In this document: piece by piece, positions 10,869 to 10,924 of the stretch
Layout: the number at the start of each line of letters is the position of its first letter
Numbering within the stretch: the first letter of the stretch is position 1
NCBI GenBank assembly: GCA_020026435.1
Contig: JAHHQK010000055.1
Span: 1 to 10,924 of the forward strand
Reading direction: 5' to 3'
Length of the DNA stretch: 10,924 bases
Source: Alistipes sp.
GTDB lineage: Bacteria > Bacteroidota > Bacteroidia > Bacteroidales > Rikenellaceae
Notes under the pieces: model-generated
Databases searched by the model: none
The model's input: only the letters and a program-made list of their open reading frames with translations
Told to the model about the DNA's origin: nothing
Translations under genes and position numbers: made by a program

Positions 10869-10893
10869 AAAAAAAATTTCGTTTGTAACGAAG
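10869..10893 (-). terminator. Terminator-like hairpin on the minus strand (weak)
   Basis: Read on the minus strand, TTCGTT pairs with AACGAA (plus positions 10878-10883 and 10887-10892) around a 3-nt loop, followed after one A-T pair region by a run of eight Ts (plus-strand As at 10869-10876). The stem is only 6 bp with two G-C pairs, so termination would be weak. A minus-strand TAA lies 15 nt before it (10908-10910), which would fit a convergent gene ending there. The same sequence could instead be an A-tract plus promoter region of a forward gene. Confidence 0.3.
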
Positions 10894-10924
10894 TGACTGG
10901 TAACGAGTTATGAAAGATAACCGA

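Larger units (their letters stand above)
10668..10924. other. Intergenic region after the rpoC terminator, no supported gene
   Basis: About 257 nt without a supported coding or RNA gene; I see no tRNA. It is rich in small symmetric elements. These are two related GGGCCTA...ATATATATA motifs (10700-10724 and 10813-10834), inverted CGGATGC/GCATCCG arms (10743-10749 and 10784-10790), the palindromes CCGATCGG (10761-10768), CATCCGGATG (10785-10794) and TGGTCGACCA (10855-10864), and short direct repeats near the right edge. An ATG at 10910 opens MKDNR before the window ends. On the opposite strand a TAA at 10910-10908 ends a frame reading GYLS. Either could belong to the next gene, and five codons are too few to choose. 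Confidence 0.6.

Overview
The window carries the conserved ribosomal-protein/RNA-polymerase cluster of a bacterium: the 3' end of nusG, then rplK, rplA, rplJ, rplL, rpoB and rpoC, all on the + strand. The organism is most likely a member of the Bacteroidota, order Bacteroidales. This rests on the recognisable lineage wording of RpoB (N-terminus MSTAKTQQRISF; rifampicin region with DQINPLAEVTHKRR), the A-rich leaders without Shine-Dalgarno motifs before most genes, and the gene order. The fairly GC-rich polymerase genes would suit an Alistipes-like (Rikenellaceae) lineage, but the genus is an inference from memory of the family, not a database match.

Layout: nusG C-terminus (1-96), a 16-nt gap, rplK (113-553), a 5-nt gap, rplA (559-1257), a 17-nt gap with a strong GGAGGAG, rplJ (1275-1799), a 39-nt AT-rich leader, rplL (1839-2216), a 240-nt non-coding spacer with several stem-loops, rpoB (2457-6320), a 33-nt gap, rpoC (6354-10613), and a strong intrinsic terminator (10641-10667). 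The last 257 nt after the terminator contain no supported gene. They hold two related AT-palindrome motifs, several small palindromes and repeats, and a terminator-like hairpin readable on the minus strand.

The genes work together in transcription and translation. NusG couples RNA polymerase to ribosomes or Rho. L11, L1, L10 and L7/L12 build the L1 stalk and the factor-binding stalk of the 50S subunit. RpoB and RpoC form the catalytic core of RNA polymerase. The tight spacing from nusG to rplL suggests one co-transcribed unit, with polymerase expression tuned in the rplL-rpoB spacer and ended by the terminator after rpoC.

All genes look intact and ordinary for the family. I found no mobile element, CRISPR, toxin-antitoxin or defence system. 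The parts most worth a second look are the structured rplL-rpoB spacer, the isolated strong Shine-Dalgarno before rplJ, and the repeat-rich sequence after the rpoC terminator.
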